64,000 nucleotides of DNA from Cyprinodon diabolis (GCA_030533445.1 CM060078.1:21910591-21974590); one strand, 5' to 3'; shown: positions 11,121 to 23,577, counted from the stretch's first letter. Made by a program: numbers and translations. Notes: generated by a model from the letters alone, not told the origin.

Positions 11121-13258
11121 TTGTATCTGTTGGTTGATGTTATGGAAGAATATACATCATGCAAATTAGGTCAATGGTTGAACCTCAGGCTCAACATTTT
11201 CTGGATGTCCCTTTGCACATGTAATGTTGATGAAGAATGACAACTTAGACCTACACAGGACCGCTTACTTACTTACATACTTAGTGCAAATGTAGTCACT
11301 GCCCTATTTGCAAAGATAAGTCTGACATCTGTTCTAGGTTACCTATGCAGATCTGATGTTGGTTCCCTAAAGGTGCAAAATGAAACACCTGACAATACAT
11401 TTTTTTCTACAGCTATTCTAATTCCCACCGGGGAACAGGACAACTTTATGAAGTGCAAATCTGGTTGGTCTCTTGCAAATTAATATAATTCATAACTAAA
11501 CTAAACTGATTTATTTATTAAGATTTTTGTTTTTGCATAGCTCCCTTATTTAAAGGTTTTCATAGCAAATGATTGCCAACTTTTTACAGTCTTAAAGAGA
11601 AAGGTTTTCATGAAAAATATCTTTGAAATAGCCTTTTTGTTTGATCTTTTATGACTAAAACAATGTGTGATGTGCAGACTTACTCCTCAGCAGTTCAAAA
11701 ACACTGGAAGTTGTAGTTAATTACTTGGTCAATCGAATCGAGGCTAAAACCAATTAATAATTAATTATTACTTAAGTGATTATAACCTGTTTTCTCTCTA
11801 AGGTTCTTTCATCATTTTCCCAAGGTTGGACTTCTACTCTAGATCAACTATTAAAATCAAGTTGTCTGTCATCAGTTTAATAATTTAACCACCAACCAAA
11901 AGAATCGTCTCTTTTATATCTGTCATCCGAAAATCACAATATATCACCAAATCAAATTTTTCCCACACTCCTACTCCACCTACACATGAATCAAAATGAG
12001 GTATCCTGCTGCTAAGAATGCTAGCTGTTCAAAAATATAACTCTCAGGAAAAAATAAAAAAGAGAATCCAACATAAACACAGCCGCACATATGCCATTTA
12101 TACACACACACTTCATGAAGTAAGCATTCAGTTCAGAACCTTTATGAAATAAAAAAAACATATCAACGTTCAAGATCAAAGAGTTTATTTCAGATAAAAC
12201 ACATGCAATCCATTATATATCTTGCCCAAGCTAGAGCGTCTCAAAGTATTAGATAAAGAAAAAAAGGTTTTACAATGTGTGGACTCGGTGGATGGAATGA
12301 GTTGAAGAGAATTGGGGACCTAGAGAGTCAAAAACAGAGATTTCAAGTTTAACTTTTAAATCATGCGATTTGAAATCAAATTTTGACTGTTTTCTTAAAA
12401 TGCTGCCAATATTGATTTTTCTCCCTAGTGGGAAAATAAAAGGTTATTCAGTTTTATTCTATCCATTCTTGAAATCAAAAAAAATATCTTAAACTCTTTT
12501 TTAGACTTTTCACCCTGGCTAATATTTTTCAGTAGCATTTGGTCTCAAAATTATTTTGTAACATGCTGTGAGAAAAGCAAGAGAAAAGAGAAAGAAAATG
12601 TCCCTTTGCTTTCTGATATTCTGCAATGCAGTGCTACTGTAGATGCTTCACTGAGAAATGAAGGTTACCCACAGTTAAAGCTTATTCAGGTATTCAAACG
12701 TCTTTCATAGTGTGTGTCTGTATCAGCGGAGGAGTGGGATGAGAGGACAAGGACATCCAAGATCAGACAAAACTCAAATGAATGTGCATAGATTTAAAAC
12801 AAAGTTAGATCCACATTATGTAGGTGTCACGTTGAAGGAGCCAGCCATCATCAGTGCTCCATAGTTACCTTTTAGCAGAGCAAAGTTTTATTCAAACTAG
12901 CTTCTCAATCCAAATATGGATTGGTTGGATCTCATAAGAAATGGGGACAGCATTGATTTTTGTTCACCACAATGACATACATCGTCTCTTCTTATCGTTC
13001 AAAGATGCTGAAGTGCAATTCCTTTCCTGTCAGATAACTAGATAAGAAAAGTTCAGAAGGTTTTAAAATTCTTTCAGTAAAATTTTGAAGTCAAAGCAGA
13101 AATGCTCAAAAAGTAAAGAAGTGAAAAAAAGAAACTCATACAGCAGGGCCAGGGCGAAATCAGGCACAAGTTAGAGTCTTCAGTCTGAGTAAGGTATCTT
13201 TTATCAACATAAGATGACTTTATTATAAAAACCTTTTTTTTATTGCTGTTTTTTTTAC
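11121..13258. other. Non-coding, nothing recognised
   Basis: AT-rich DNA without a reading frame above background. Many A and T runs, no transposon ends that I could pair. Confidence 0.35.
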
Positions 13259-14119
13259 CAGAGCTGTCGAGTAAAAAATTAGAAATACTTAGTTATCTTA
13301 AGTAGAAATTTTGGCTCTCTTTACTTTACTGGAGTAATTATTTTTTAGACAGCTTTTTTCTTCTACTCCTTAATCTTTCTGCAATTCTCCTTTCTACTTC
13401 TTATATTTCAATAATAGGCTAGTTAATTTTCATCATGGCCTATAGGTATTTAAAAAAAGCATTAAAATAATTTGATTCATTGAGACAATTCTTTTCTTTG
13501 TGGTTGGACTCAATATTGCACCAACTTGTTGTTTCCTATATACCAATAGTTTTAAATAGTAAATAGTCAAGATAATGCAAAGTTAAATTTGACAACATTA
13601 CCATTAGTTATAAAACTAAGAAAAATAAGGAAGTTATAATCCAGAATTGTTGAAAAATAGTGCAATAAAGCCTCTGTTTTCAAAAAAAAATTCCTGCATT
13701 ATTTTTACTTTCATACTTAGTTTTAAAAATGGTACTTTTACATTTGTACTTGAGGAAAAAGCTTAAGTGTGATACTCAGACTTCTATAAAAATGTCTTTG
13801 GTGGACATTTTAAAGGCAGACTAATAGGTATTAGAGGGTCAGAATACTTATTTGCAGCTGTATCATACAAAAAATTGCTTTAAAAAAATCATATATTGTG
13901 ATTTCTGGATTTTTTTTAGATTATTTCTCTCACAGTGGACATGCACATGACAATTTCAGACCCCTCCATGATTTCTAAGTGGTAGAATTAGCTAAATAGC
14001 AGGGTGATCGAATACTTATTTTCCTCACTGTAAATACTTTGCTTCCTAAGGTACTTGGTTGCTCTGCATTTTATTAAGAGGTAGCGAAGTAAAAGTTTGA
14101 ATACTTAAGCAGGGCTCTG
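13259..14119. mobile_element. hAT-like non-autonomous element, degraded, interrupted
   Basis: The left end (CAGAGCTGTCGAGTAA...) and the following 'TACTTTACTGGAGTAATTAT' motif resemble the common fish hAT family that also occurs at 23578-24295. The right end (TACTTAAGCAGGGCTCTG) is an imperfect inverted copy of the left end. No matching 8-bp flanks remain, so the limits are uncertain. The interior is interrupted by a piece of Tc1 (about 13795-14030). Confidence 0.4.
13795..14030 (-). mobile_element. Tc1-like element, 5' terminal fragment
   Basis: On the minus strand this begins with CAGTGAGGAAAATAAGTATT, followed by the same subterminal sequence as the Tc1 copy at 24477, including TGCATGTCCACTGTGAGAGA. 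It keeps the first 230 bp or so of that family and lacks all transposase coding sequence. A TA follows its outer end. It sits inside hAT-like sequence and so arrived after it. Confidence 0.65.
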
Positions 14120-15312
14120 TATTTGAATAATGATGCTGAAACCAGGCAACATGTAATAAAGCAAAAATATTCAGAGAAATAGCTCAAGGACTCTTCATTT
14201 ATTTGGTTTCTTTTTTCATAGATCTCACTCATCTTTCCATCTGAATGCTGAACCAAACACTAGCTCAAAGTCAATGCCAGTGTTTTGTGTATGATGTGAA
14301 TATCTTTGTAATTATGGGAGAGATTAGATTGACACAGAATCCATATCTAATGTTTCAACACCCTCAACCTGTTTTATGGTTTAAAGTAATTATTGTAGCC
14401 TGATCTGATAAAGCATGTGCTCCTGCTTTCCATATAACTCAGCACCTTTTTTTAAAAAAAAAACAACCTCAAACATATGGTTTTCTCATCTGTGCCTTAT
14501 CGCTATAAAGTTGGTACTGTCCAGCGCCTACAGCAGAGATTCAAGTTCAAAGAGAAATGATTTGTGTCCATAGTCAGTGTAGACTGGCGTGTTTTGTAAT
14601 CAATGTCAGGCTCCGGGAGGAAGCAGCTCTGCCATATGCCGATTTCCACAGGCTTCGGTGCTAAGAGATCAGTTATCTGAGAGGAGTACAAACATGGAGC
14701 AGTCACAGCAAAAGGAGAAAGATCGACACAGATAAAGTGAAGTAAATGAGGGAAGTTGGAGAGAGCCTGTAGACATTGGGCAAAAAAAGATGGTACAAAA
14801 AAACAGAACATAGATAAAATATGGAGAGACAAGGAAACGTCTCGCCTCTTTTTTTATTTCATCAGAACCTGAAATTAATACTACAGTTATGAAAAGGTCA
14901 GATGAAATCTTAACTGATAAACCTAGTAATATCATTTTAACATAATTAATAAAAGCTATTCCAGGTCAAATAATTAAATGCACATAAACTTATTATAAAA
15001 TGATGTACAATCTGTACTATGTTTGAACAGATCCATTCCAAAACAGATTATGAATAAAATCTGCAAGACCTGGTCTTTACAGAGGAGAAATGTGTTATTA
15101 GGGGGAGCTTTTAAATGTAAATACCTATTACCTGTACACATGTTAATACTAATGTGCACAAATATAACAGCTGAAAAAGTATAAAAAGCATTAAAAAATC
15201 ATTTGCAAATTATTATTTTTTTTTTTTTAACAGTGTCCTGTCTGGCAAGGTGGCAATAAGAATAATTGTCTTGATGCCAAAAGGAGCCCAACAGATTTTA
15301 CTTTCACAAGTG
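14120..15312. other. Non-coding, nothing recognised
   Basis: AT-rich sequence without a convincing gene, RNA gene or transposon terminus. Confidence 0.35.
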
Positions 15313-15340
15313 TAGCGGTATGGCAATTGCCATACTGCTC
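15313..15340. repeat. Short near-perfect palindrome
   Basis: The arms AGCGGTATGGCAA and TTGCCATACTGCT are complementary apart from one position and meet without a loop. It lies about 450 bp upstream of the C-rich block and could be part of the same element. As a lone palindrome it could also be chance. Confidence 0.5.
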
Positions 15341-15779
15341 CACTTGTTTCATGCATATAAATTGCTTTATTATAATTATGCAGGGAGTTTTACAGTTCAT
15401 ATGGACACTGCAATGTAAGTAGAGCAGAAAAAACAGAAGAAGAAAAAGGAAAAAGAAAAAAAAAAGGACAAAAGATGAAAGAAAGAGGAGATAGAAAGGA
15501 GATAATGACAAAACATTTTCAGTCTGCTTCATCACCTGTAACGAGATGAAAAAAGAACAGCACAACCAAAAGACACGGTACGAGATATACAATAAAGCAA
15601 CACCTTGAAACTATCGCTAAAGTAATATTATTAAGTCTGACATGTACTCTGTGTTACCTGAAGATATGAATGTGGGGTTTCTGTTTGGAAGTGAATCTCT
15701 AAGTACCTGAAGCCTTGCACCTGTAGTTGTTTTTGAGGGTGAACTTGTGCATGTAAAGTTTTAACCATAGAAAAAATGC

Positions 15780-17190
15780 TCAATAGTGGTTGTGGAGAGC
15801 CGGAGAGGCAAACCCCCCAGAGCACTGAGTCCAGCGTCGGGAGACCCAAAGCCCCAGGCGAAGGGACCCCAAGAGCGAAGGCACCAAGGAGGGATCAGCC
15901 CTGGAAATCAAACCCCCACCAAGGGAGGAGGAGAGACAGCCACAAAGAAGCCCCCCAGCCACCGCCATGCCGGCGCCCCGGGGAGCCGCGGGGACGAGTC
16001 CACAAAATTAACCCAAGAGCAGAAAAGCCGCCCGGCGCAAAACTGCAAGAAGAGCAGACCGCAGTCGGCGCAACCACCCCACCCCCCCCCCCCCCCCCCC
16101 CCAGCCGCCCGAGGGGCAGCACTGAGGGGCAGCACAAAGCCAGAGCGGAGCGAACCATGCCGCTCCCTCCCCGATGCGCGCCGGCCAGAGCCACGCCCCC
16201 ACCCGCCCCGCAGCCACACCCGCCGCGATCAGTGGGAACAAAGCAGCTCCACCATGCCTCCAAGAGGGAAAACCCACCCGAATACCCAATCAGCGCAGCC
16301 AGCCCGTCCACACCGGCCCCCCAACACCACCCCCACCGGAGCCCCCCGGACCCCCACACACCAGCGGGGCCCGCCAGCAGAACCCCCACCCAGCAGGCCT
16401 GCCCGCCCCCTGAGAAAACAGACATGCCATTTCCCCCCCCCAAAAAAAAAAAAGAAAAAAAAGAAAAAAAAAAAAAAGGATCCCCCACAATGCGACAGTG
16501 GACACCTGACACCGACCCGCCCACAACCGCCCCCCCCACCAAGGACGAAAAAGAAAAAAACAAAAAAAACAATAAATAAATAAGTAAATAAATAAATTAA
16601 TTAATAAATTAATAATTACAATTAAAATAAATATGCAAGAGGAGAAATGCGAGCGGAAAAACCGGAGCCCAAAACCAGACCCAAGACTCGCACCTCACCA
16701 TGCCGCGCAGCTCCCCTCCCCCCCGAACCGATACCACAGAACCGGCATAGGAAAAAGCACCACCCAGGAACCGGCATCGTAGCGAAGGCACCGGCACCGA
16801 CACCGAAAATCCCCGAACAACACCCAGCCCCACCCCAAAGTGGATCCAGTCCCGGGCCTCAGGGATCCGAGGCCCCAAAGGCGCCCGACCCCCAGGCAGG
16901 AGCCCCAGCAAAGCCCCGGCCGGCCGGGGCCAGCGGAGAGGCCGCCAGGAATGAGCCTGCAGCCCCCCGGGCATCCACCCCCAGACCCCGAGCTCCACCA
17001 GTGCACCGGTGAGCCCCAACGCCAGCCAGCGGAGGGAGAGCAGGACGGGGGGAATGGACTCCGCACTTAGCGGAGACTTGAGATGTATTTGGGAGAGGGT
17101 GTGGTTGAGACCCCAACCTGGGAGAAAAAAAAAAAACACACTCACCATCTCAATCATGCCTTCCCTCCCTAGTGCCCCCACTCGTACCAC
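15780..17190. repeat. Sharply bounded C-rich, G/T-poor block of unknown nature
   Basis: About 1.4 kb of very C- and A-rich DNA abruptly replaces AT-rich flanks. It includes a C run of about 20 near 16080-16101, A-rich runs at 16440-16480, and an AT-only insert (ataaataagtaaataaat type, about 16570-16632). Because stops are rare in such DNA, long frames are open in more than one frame on both strands (for example 15776-16579 on + and 16572-15895 on -). All are low-complexity Pro/Arg or Gly-rich sequences with no domain. The edge near 17070-17150 has a more complex sequence. I suspect the GC-rich 5' region of a LINE, because blocks of this texture recur in fish genomes, but no coding segment of such an element adjoins it. 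Confidence 0.45.
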
Positions 17191-17599
17191 AGAGGAGAAA
17201 AAAAAATTATTTTGCTTTTTGATGAATTGAAAAAAGCTTAATTCAAAAGTTTTTTAATAACTGAGAATAACTTTGACCGAAATCAAACTGAAGATATGAA
17301 GCACAGCTCTTTAACCTGTTACTTTAACTGTAAGTACACACTACATGCTGCTCCTTTAGCCTTGTTTTGATTTCCCCTAAAGCTTCATATATCTATTGTA
17401 ATTAAGGCAGATATCTTGTGGGAGGTGGAAACTGAAATCAAATAGCTTGACTGTGCAGCAAACTTGGCCAATAAAGATTAGTCAGATTCTGATGTATGAT
17501 TTGTCTAAAGAATCAACATCTCCATTTTTTTTTCTTTTACCCTGGCTGAAAGCATGCCTGGCATTTTGAAAACCCAACAACATCTGGAAAGACTACAGG

Positions 17600-17930
17600 A
17601 AAAATGGTCTCCGCTATTATTTGTCTTTTCACATCTAAAAGTATTGCTTGTCTCCGCACATTACTGCTATTCTTGTCTGCAAAATTCTCACCTATGCCTT
17701 CATCACCTCTAGACTCGACTACTGCACAGGTGTTAATGGTTCAAAGTCCTCAGTTACACCTGTGCATAAAACACACTGAAGCTCCATTTGCTCCCTTCCT
17801 TACAGTACATTCATTTCTTCAGTGGTTACCATGATTTAGAACCAAGTGCCAGACCTAGAGTGATAGAAAATTCACCATAACTGCTCTCACCTGTAGGAAC
17901 TTTCTACCTAAACACATCTGTGTCTAAAGA
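17600..17930 (+). mobile_element. L2/CR1-like LINE relic (end of reverse transcriptase)
   Basis: The translation at about 17683-17742 reads YAFITSRLDYCTGV, matching the 'HAFITSRLDYCN' segment that lies C-terminal to the catalytic core in L2/CR1-clade reverse transcriptases. About 70 bp further on, in another frame, FLTVHSFLQWLP matches the following 'PVLxxLHWLPV' segment. The frames are broken, so the copy is dead and heavily diverged. The ends are approximate. Confidence 0.6.
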
Positions 17931-18407
17931 GACCCATCCAGATTCACAACTAATATTAACAAATTAAATGCAATTCTATAAAATTTCATTGTCAAGCTTA
18001 GCTTATTCTATGCCTTGAAAATAGAGTTATCTAGAGTTATCACTAAATTATATTTTAATATTTTGTTTTGTGTTACATCTGTTCTGATTTCATAATTTAG
18101 TTGGAGTGCTATAAAATATCAAATCTTACTATACAAATGAGATGTTTGCATTATTATTATTAAGTTTGAAACTCAATGCTCTATGGACAGCCTACTATAT
18201 GTATACATTTTTAGGGATTTGGAGAGAAAAAGCTGGTTTAACTCGCCTGCCATGTCAGCGAAGTCAAACAGGTGGCAGGCAGAAAAGCTGACTAGATCGA
18301 GTTTCTAAAACGTGCAACAGCAGATCAGGACACATTATTGCATAATTTATGACATTTTTACACTAGTTACTAGGCAGTTAATCTCATGGGTGATATTTGT
18401 GGAATCT

Positions 18408-18409
<2 letters not shown>

Positions 18410-18443
<34 letters not shown>
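18410..18443. repeat. (TA)n microsatellite
   Basis: Uninterrupted TA dinucleotide repeat of about 17 units in an AT-rich context. Confidence 0.95.
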
Positions 18444-18449
<6 letters not shown>

Positions 18450-18683
18450 TTATTTTCTTTATATTATTCTCTATGTTTTTTAAAAAGAGAAAAAAATTAA
18501 GTAAATAAACGAAACGAAAATACATTAAAGAAACCCATTTTAAGAATAAAACCTGAAAAACATTCAAGAGACATTTTTCTGATGATACTGCCTTACTTCT
18601 AATGGCCATTGCTTTAGCTGGATGCTGGTTGCCTCTAAATATCTACAAAATCCATCTAATGTAGCTTTGATGGTTTGCTAGGT

Positions 18684-19276
18684 TATTGCGCTGTCACACG
18701 TTAATGATTCAGCCAGCGTTTGCCTGACATCTCAGAATTTTCTAAAACGCTGACATATGCTGAACTTTCTATGTATTTTTTCAATTTTGGGCGTATAAAT
18801 AGAGTATTCATAATGAGTCCAGAACTTATGTCCAACGACAGCTTAACCTATGCATAGCACACGGCAGCATAATGCCCATGAAATGTCACAAGCCAGTGTG
18901 CTGAAGGGGTGCTGACCGGAGGCGCCCAGCCTACATAAAAAGCACAAGAAGGTTTCGCTAAACTTCGCAGTCGTGGTATTAACCTAGCTGGTGTTTACCG
19001 CCCAAAAAAAAAAGAAGGTTTTCAGTCGCAGCAGATGCCTGCCTGCTAGGAACTTTGTTGCTCATGACCATGGGCATGAACGCAGAGAGGATCCATCGCA
19101 CTCACCTTCACGCTCACCTATGACGGGGATCATACAGGACCACAGCTTAGGAATAACGCATGAGCAAACACTGGCATACGTCAAACATAACTTATCCAAC
19201 TTACGCCAGCATTTCTGCAAAATTTTTGTAGGTCTGCATATGCTGGCTAAATCGTTAAGGTGTGACAGCGCCATTA
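18684..19276. mobile_element. Diverged long-inverted-repeat element (candidate non-autonomous DNA transposon)
   Basis: The left segment 18684-18765 (GCGCTGTCACACGTTAATGA then CAGCCAGCGTTTGCC...) pairs with the reverse complement of about 19198-19276 (gtgtgacagcgcc and its neighbours), with mismatches throughout. The roughly 430-bp centre is more GC-rich than the flanks and contains GCGTATAAATAG near 18791. No target duplication is recognisable, so the exact ends and superfamily are open. A frame at 18991-19287 spans the right arm and encodes nothing I recognise. Confidence 0.5.
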
Positions 19277-20804
19277 GACCCATTTGACAACCGCCGAACA
19301 GCGCCAGAACTTCCGACCCAAAGTACATTCAGGGAAAATTGTTAAATTAAATTAGAATAATTTCTAGATTGAATTTTTTTTTTAAATTTCCATTTAAAAT
19401 AGTTTTTCTTTTCTTGAAACAATAGAATAAACACCACTTCATAATGTAGTACTACAGATATTTTCTTAATGCCCTAAAAAAAAGGATGCAAAAATGCAAT
19501 TTTTAGGGCTATGTACTTATAAATTAAGACACAAAATAATGTGCTACAGACCATTTAGTCAATAATTTTTTAGAAAATAAAATGAAGATACCCCAAAGTT
19601 TTTGGATCTGTTTAGATAAGGGAGAAACTTAAATATTAATTTTCCTCTCACAGAAAAAAAAAAATCTTCCACAGTTAAGAAAAAAATGCTGAATACTATC
19701 CTCCTGAGACCCTGACAGGTTAGAGCAGTATTTGTGAGCCTGCCTCATACGTTTTGAATGAAGTAAATAATTGGGCTTTCAACCTGGGATTTAGGATGTC
19801 AATATTTCTTTTGAATTCCCTGCTGGAGCCGCTTGCTTGTTTGTTTGGCTTTTTTTTTTTTTTTAACAGCATGCATTTGTTTCCGTATGAGAATATGCCC
19901 ACCTGACATCTTCAAAAGCACTTGTGTATGTATAATCACCTCTGTCATAAACGGCACTTACTCTTTTGGATGGCTTTTGTTTGGCCGTCTCATGTTATTT
20001 ACACTGACGTGTGGGAATGTGTTCACATAGTTTTTTGTGTAATTGGAGAATTTTTCAAGCTTTATTTTCTGAGTCTATGCCCTTCTTTGAAAGACTTGTA
20101 TTTGGACACTTTTGCACACTAAGAATGCAGACATTTTCAATGACTTGTTTACTCATTTCCGCCACACTGATATGCCTCGACATTATGATCCATTTTTTTT
20201 TTGTCTGCTTGGTTTTTATGGCACTCTTCTTTTATCTATCTCATGACGTTCCAACACGTTGAGAAATTCAACACTTGTGCTGATGTGTTCGACGCTGGCA
20301 GAAATGACTGTCATACTGCTGGCTTTGACAGTTATGACAGGATGACTGAGCATGTGACTGCTTGCTGACTTGTTAGAGGTCAGTGACTGGACAGCTGAAA
20401 GACTGCTTCGTTTTCTCACAGACTGATTGGCTGTCTATGTTGACAGAAAGTTTGACTGGATCTAATCTGACCATTTGTTTGAAACAAGACATTCTGTTAG
20501 GTTGTCAGATATTTTGGATGGCCAGAGGCCTTTTGTCCCACCTTATACGAGTCGACCTGAATATTTTAACAAATGCAAACATTTTAAAAGGACACGGAAA
20601 AACTATTTGCTACCTGGCAAACTTTGTGTTTATTCTTTGTCACTCTTAAATGCTTCTTAAATTAATTTTAACACCTGACAAAACAACCAAATTAACCCTT
20701 TAAAGCATGGATTGCAAAATAATTGACAGAAAATTCAATTTCTTTTATTAGAGTTGTCAAGTAACTTTCTGACAAATTAAATAAAAAAATATATATATAC
20801 TTTT
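19277..20804. other. Non-coding, nothing recognised
   Basis: AT-rich DNA with many T runs. Short frames only, none with recognisable content. Confidence 0.35.
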
Positions 20805-20809
20805 TGAAT

Positions 20810-21638
20810 TGTTATAGTCTTGGTTCTGTTTTCTTTTGTGTATTCTGTTTTACCTTGTTCCATCTTTTCTAGTTTTTGTGGTTTCATTCCTAATTTGTTT
20901 TGTTTTCTGGTTATTTTCAGTTCTCAGGTTTTTATTTGTTGCCCTCTGCTACCCTCTTGAGTTCTCCTTTTTTGCCTTGCTCCCTTCTTGTTTCTGCTCT
21001 GCTCACACCTGCTCCCAATCTGCTCGTTAGCTCTCACTTTGTTTCAGTCTCCCATAAATACTCTCTCTGTGCAGTTCTTCAGTGCTGGTTCCTCATCAAA
21101 CTTCCTCCAACTCCGTCTCTCTGAGCCTTCCACCCTGTGATAGTTATCCCCATGATGTCTCCATGGTTTCTGGTTCGCTTTGACTTGTTTGATTTTTTTG
21201 GACTCCTGGTTTCCTGTTAGTTTAGGACTTTCCGTAAAAATTAAAAAAATATCCACTGGACTTGGTTTTCAAGATTTAAAGACGTTTCACCACCTCTCCA
21301 GGAAGCTTTCTCAATTCAAATGTCTGGATCCGCAGTGAGTTTGAGTCTTATAAAGACAAAGCCTTGTATCGCTTGGAAACATGCAAATGGTAACCGATGA
21401 ATGGGTCGTTTGGTTCCATCGTTAGCCTGTAATATCTGAAACCTGTCTATGATTCTGAGGGTTGGTCGTTAAAGGTAGTTAAAGGGGGGGGATTGCCGTT
21501 AAGGGGGGGGCTTTTTTGGGACTTTGTTTTCTTTTGGGATTACCTGTTTTCAGTAAACCTTCATTAAATCGCCAAGAAATTAACCCCTGCCTTCCTGCCT
21601 CTGCTTTTAGGTCAACAATCCATAACCAAATCCTGACA
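20810..21638 (+). mobile_element. Solo LTR with perfect 5-bp target duplication, carrying an insertion
   Basis: The element begins TGTTATAGTC and ends CCAAATCCTGACA, with LTR-type TGT...ACA termini. It is flanked by TGAAT at 20805-20809 and TGAAT at 21639-21643. The pyrimidine-rich body, a CATAAATA box near 21052 and an ATTAAA about 75 bp before the right end fit a fish Gypsy-type LTR on the + strand. An insertion at 21232-21518 splits it, so the original LTR was about 540 bp. There is no internal coding region. Confidence 0.75.
21232..21518. mobile_element. Retroelement fragment inserted in the solo LTR, possibly Penelope-like
   Basis: The fragment lies between direct repeats GGACTTT (21225-21231 and 21519-21525), which mark a target duplication within the LTR. 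Its sequence (GACGTTTCACCACCTCTCC, later AATGGGTCGTTTGG, and G-rich runs near 21485 and 21502) resembles the end region of fish Penelope/Poseidon elements. The family call is from memory and is uncertain; the insertion itself is well supported. Confidence 0.45.
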
Positions 21639-21643
21639 TGAAT

Positions 21644-22189
21644 AAGTTAAATTAGAGCATTTATTTGCATCAATTGTGATAAATTAAGCATTTCTATTTA
21701 ATCTTTTACACATTTTCTGTTCACAACATGTGTCTGATTGGGTAAGTCTGGGTTTTCAAGCACAAAAATATCCCAATTATGATACAGAAGTCTTAAAAAC
21801 TCACGTATTAAATGTGATACACTTTTGGTACACCAGCTGCCTCCATTACCCAGACGAAAAAGCAGAAGATGATGGATGGAATTTAATTTTTGGAAATAAT
21901 TACAATACCTGTCTATTTACCAGTAGACCTGAAAAAAGAGAATTTAAAGGCAAGGTTCTGACATAATTTCTAGGATTAATAAAACAAGGCCTCTCTCACA
22001 GTTGCCCACAGATTGTAAGCAAAAATATTTATTGGGAAAAGAATTCACCTACTGTAGAAGGGGTTCACACCTTACAAATGACAGTAAATGATGGAATCCT
22101 AAAATTTTCTGGGCATTAGTTTCCCCCCTTTGGCTTAGTTTATAGACTAACTTGAAGTTCACCAGTAAGTCTACACTGAAACTGATAAA
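21644..22189. other. Non-coding, nothing recognised
   Basis: AT-rich sequence. The frame at 21730-21966 has no recognisable content. Confidence 0.35.
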
Positions 22190-22400
22190 ACAATAACTCA
22201 TGAATTCTGGTTTGAAAATGTGGAAAAATTTGGTCTGGTCAGACGAATCCAAAACTGAAATCATGGTTATATTGTGTGACAGGAACCTAACACATTTCTC
22301 TAATCTCAGAGCGCATCATGATGTTGGAATGTTGTTCTTCAGCAGGCGCAGAAATAGTCCAGTTCTTTATATTGGCCTATCACACACAATAGCAATGACA
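22190..22400 (+). mobile_element. Tc1-like transposase relic (DDE region)
   Basis: TGGTCTGGTCAGACGAATCC then AAAACTGAAATC corresponds to the 'W(S/T)DE(T/S)K' segment around the second catalytic Asp of Tc1 transposases. GCATCATGATGTTGG and TTCTTCAGCAGGCGCAG match the downstream 'GGGSIMxWGCFSSAG' coding segment. Frames are broken, and no terminal repeat is paired. It belongs to a different Tc1 family from the copy at 24477. Confidence 0.5.
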
Positions 22401-23569
22401 TAAAGTTTGTTTTATTACATGATATACACAAGATTTAGGTGGGTCCAAGAGTGAGATTTAGTTGATCCATGTATTTCAGAGACTGTAAAAACACCCAGTT
22501 GTACAATTATTATCAAAACTTGCATAAACAAGTGTTGAGCTTGGCTTTTTTTCTGACGCTTTTCTGGTGGTGTATTTTCTGCTTCAACAATATCATATCT
22601 CTTTACCACTGTTAGTATCCTCATTTTGAGCTACATTTTTTATTGCTGTTGTAATGTTAGCTTCTGTTATAAAAACATGACAGAACCACTTTCTCATTTG
22701 TAGAAGCAGTACTTGTAAAGTAAGCATTCAGACTCTACACAAACACTAATGCTTCACCTACTCAACTGGTCCTAACAAATGAGTGGGAATAAGGCTGTTT
22801 AGGTATAAGTGTGGTACTTCATCACTTTCTGCAGCAATAATTATTGGACTCCTGCTTTTTTGCTCATTCCAACTCAATGCAGAGCGCCTGGTCGGCTGAA
22901 TTATGCATATTTGTTTGTTGCTTTCATTACACAAGCAGATGTCTCCGCTGGAATAATGGGAGATTTTTAGAGTGTTATTTCTTTCTCTCTTCGTGCCCTT
23001 TTGGTGGAGAGATGATGAGCACTTTGGGCCTCTTAGCTGACTGTACGAAATATTCCGTTTTCCGCTTTTCCACTTTCACAGTTGTTCAAAAAGCCTCCAA
23101 GCTGTAGTAATAGGGTCAGTTTTTTTTCCTTAGATCACCCGCTATTCTTCTGTCATAACATGTGAACATTAAACAGGAAGTTTGTTTTCACTGAAGTTTT
23201 AATTTCCTTCTCTTTGAGTACACCTGTCATTCTAGCACAGTTTAGCAATATTATGAACCATTGTTTCCTGTCACCTGTTCGCTTTAGGAAACAAACCTCT
23301 TTCTCATTTACTCACATTTCCACATTCAGCAGCAGAAGCAATCTGACAATGTTAGTCTTTCTAAAAGAGTATTGTAGATTACTAGACATTAGCAAAGTCA
23401 ATTTACTTAATTTGCATTAACTCCAGTTAAACAATTCAGGTTATCAAAAAAGATCTATCTGGTTTTCTATATCTAACTGCAGTTGTTTTTATGTGGGGTA
23501 TTGCTGTTAGAGGAGCAATAGAAAAATATTCTACGACGCAAATTAATTTGTATTGTTTAGTAAAATCCA
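22401..23569. other. Non-coding, nothing recognised
   Basis: No gene or repeat end that I can support. Confidence 0.35.
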
Positions 23570-23577
23570 GAGGTGTC

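Noticed and set aside
15776..16583. Two overlapping + strand frames of about 265 codons and a 225-codon minus frame as candidate genes
   Set aside because: They are low-complexity Pro/Arg/Lys or Gly-rich translations of C-rich DNA, open in several frames at once, with no domain, signal or splice context.
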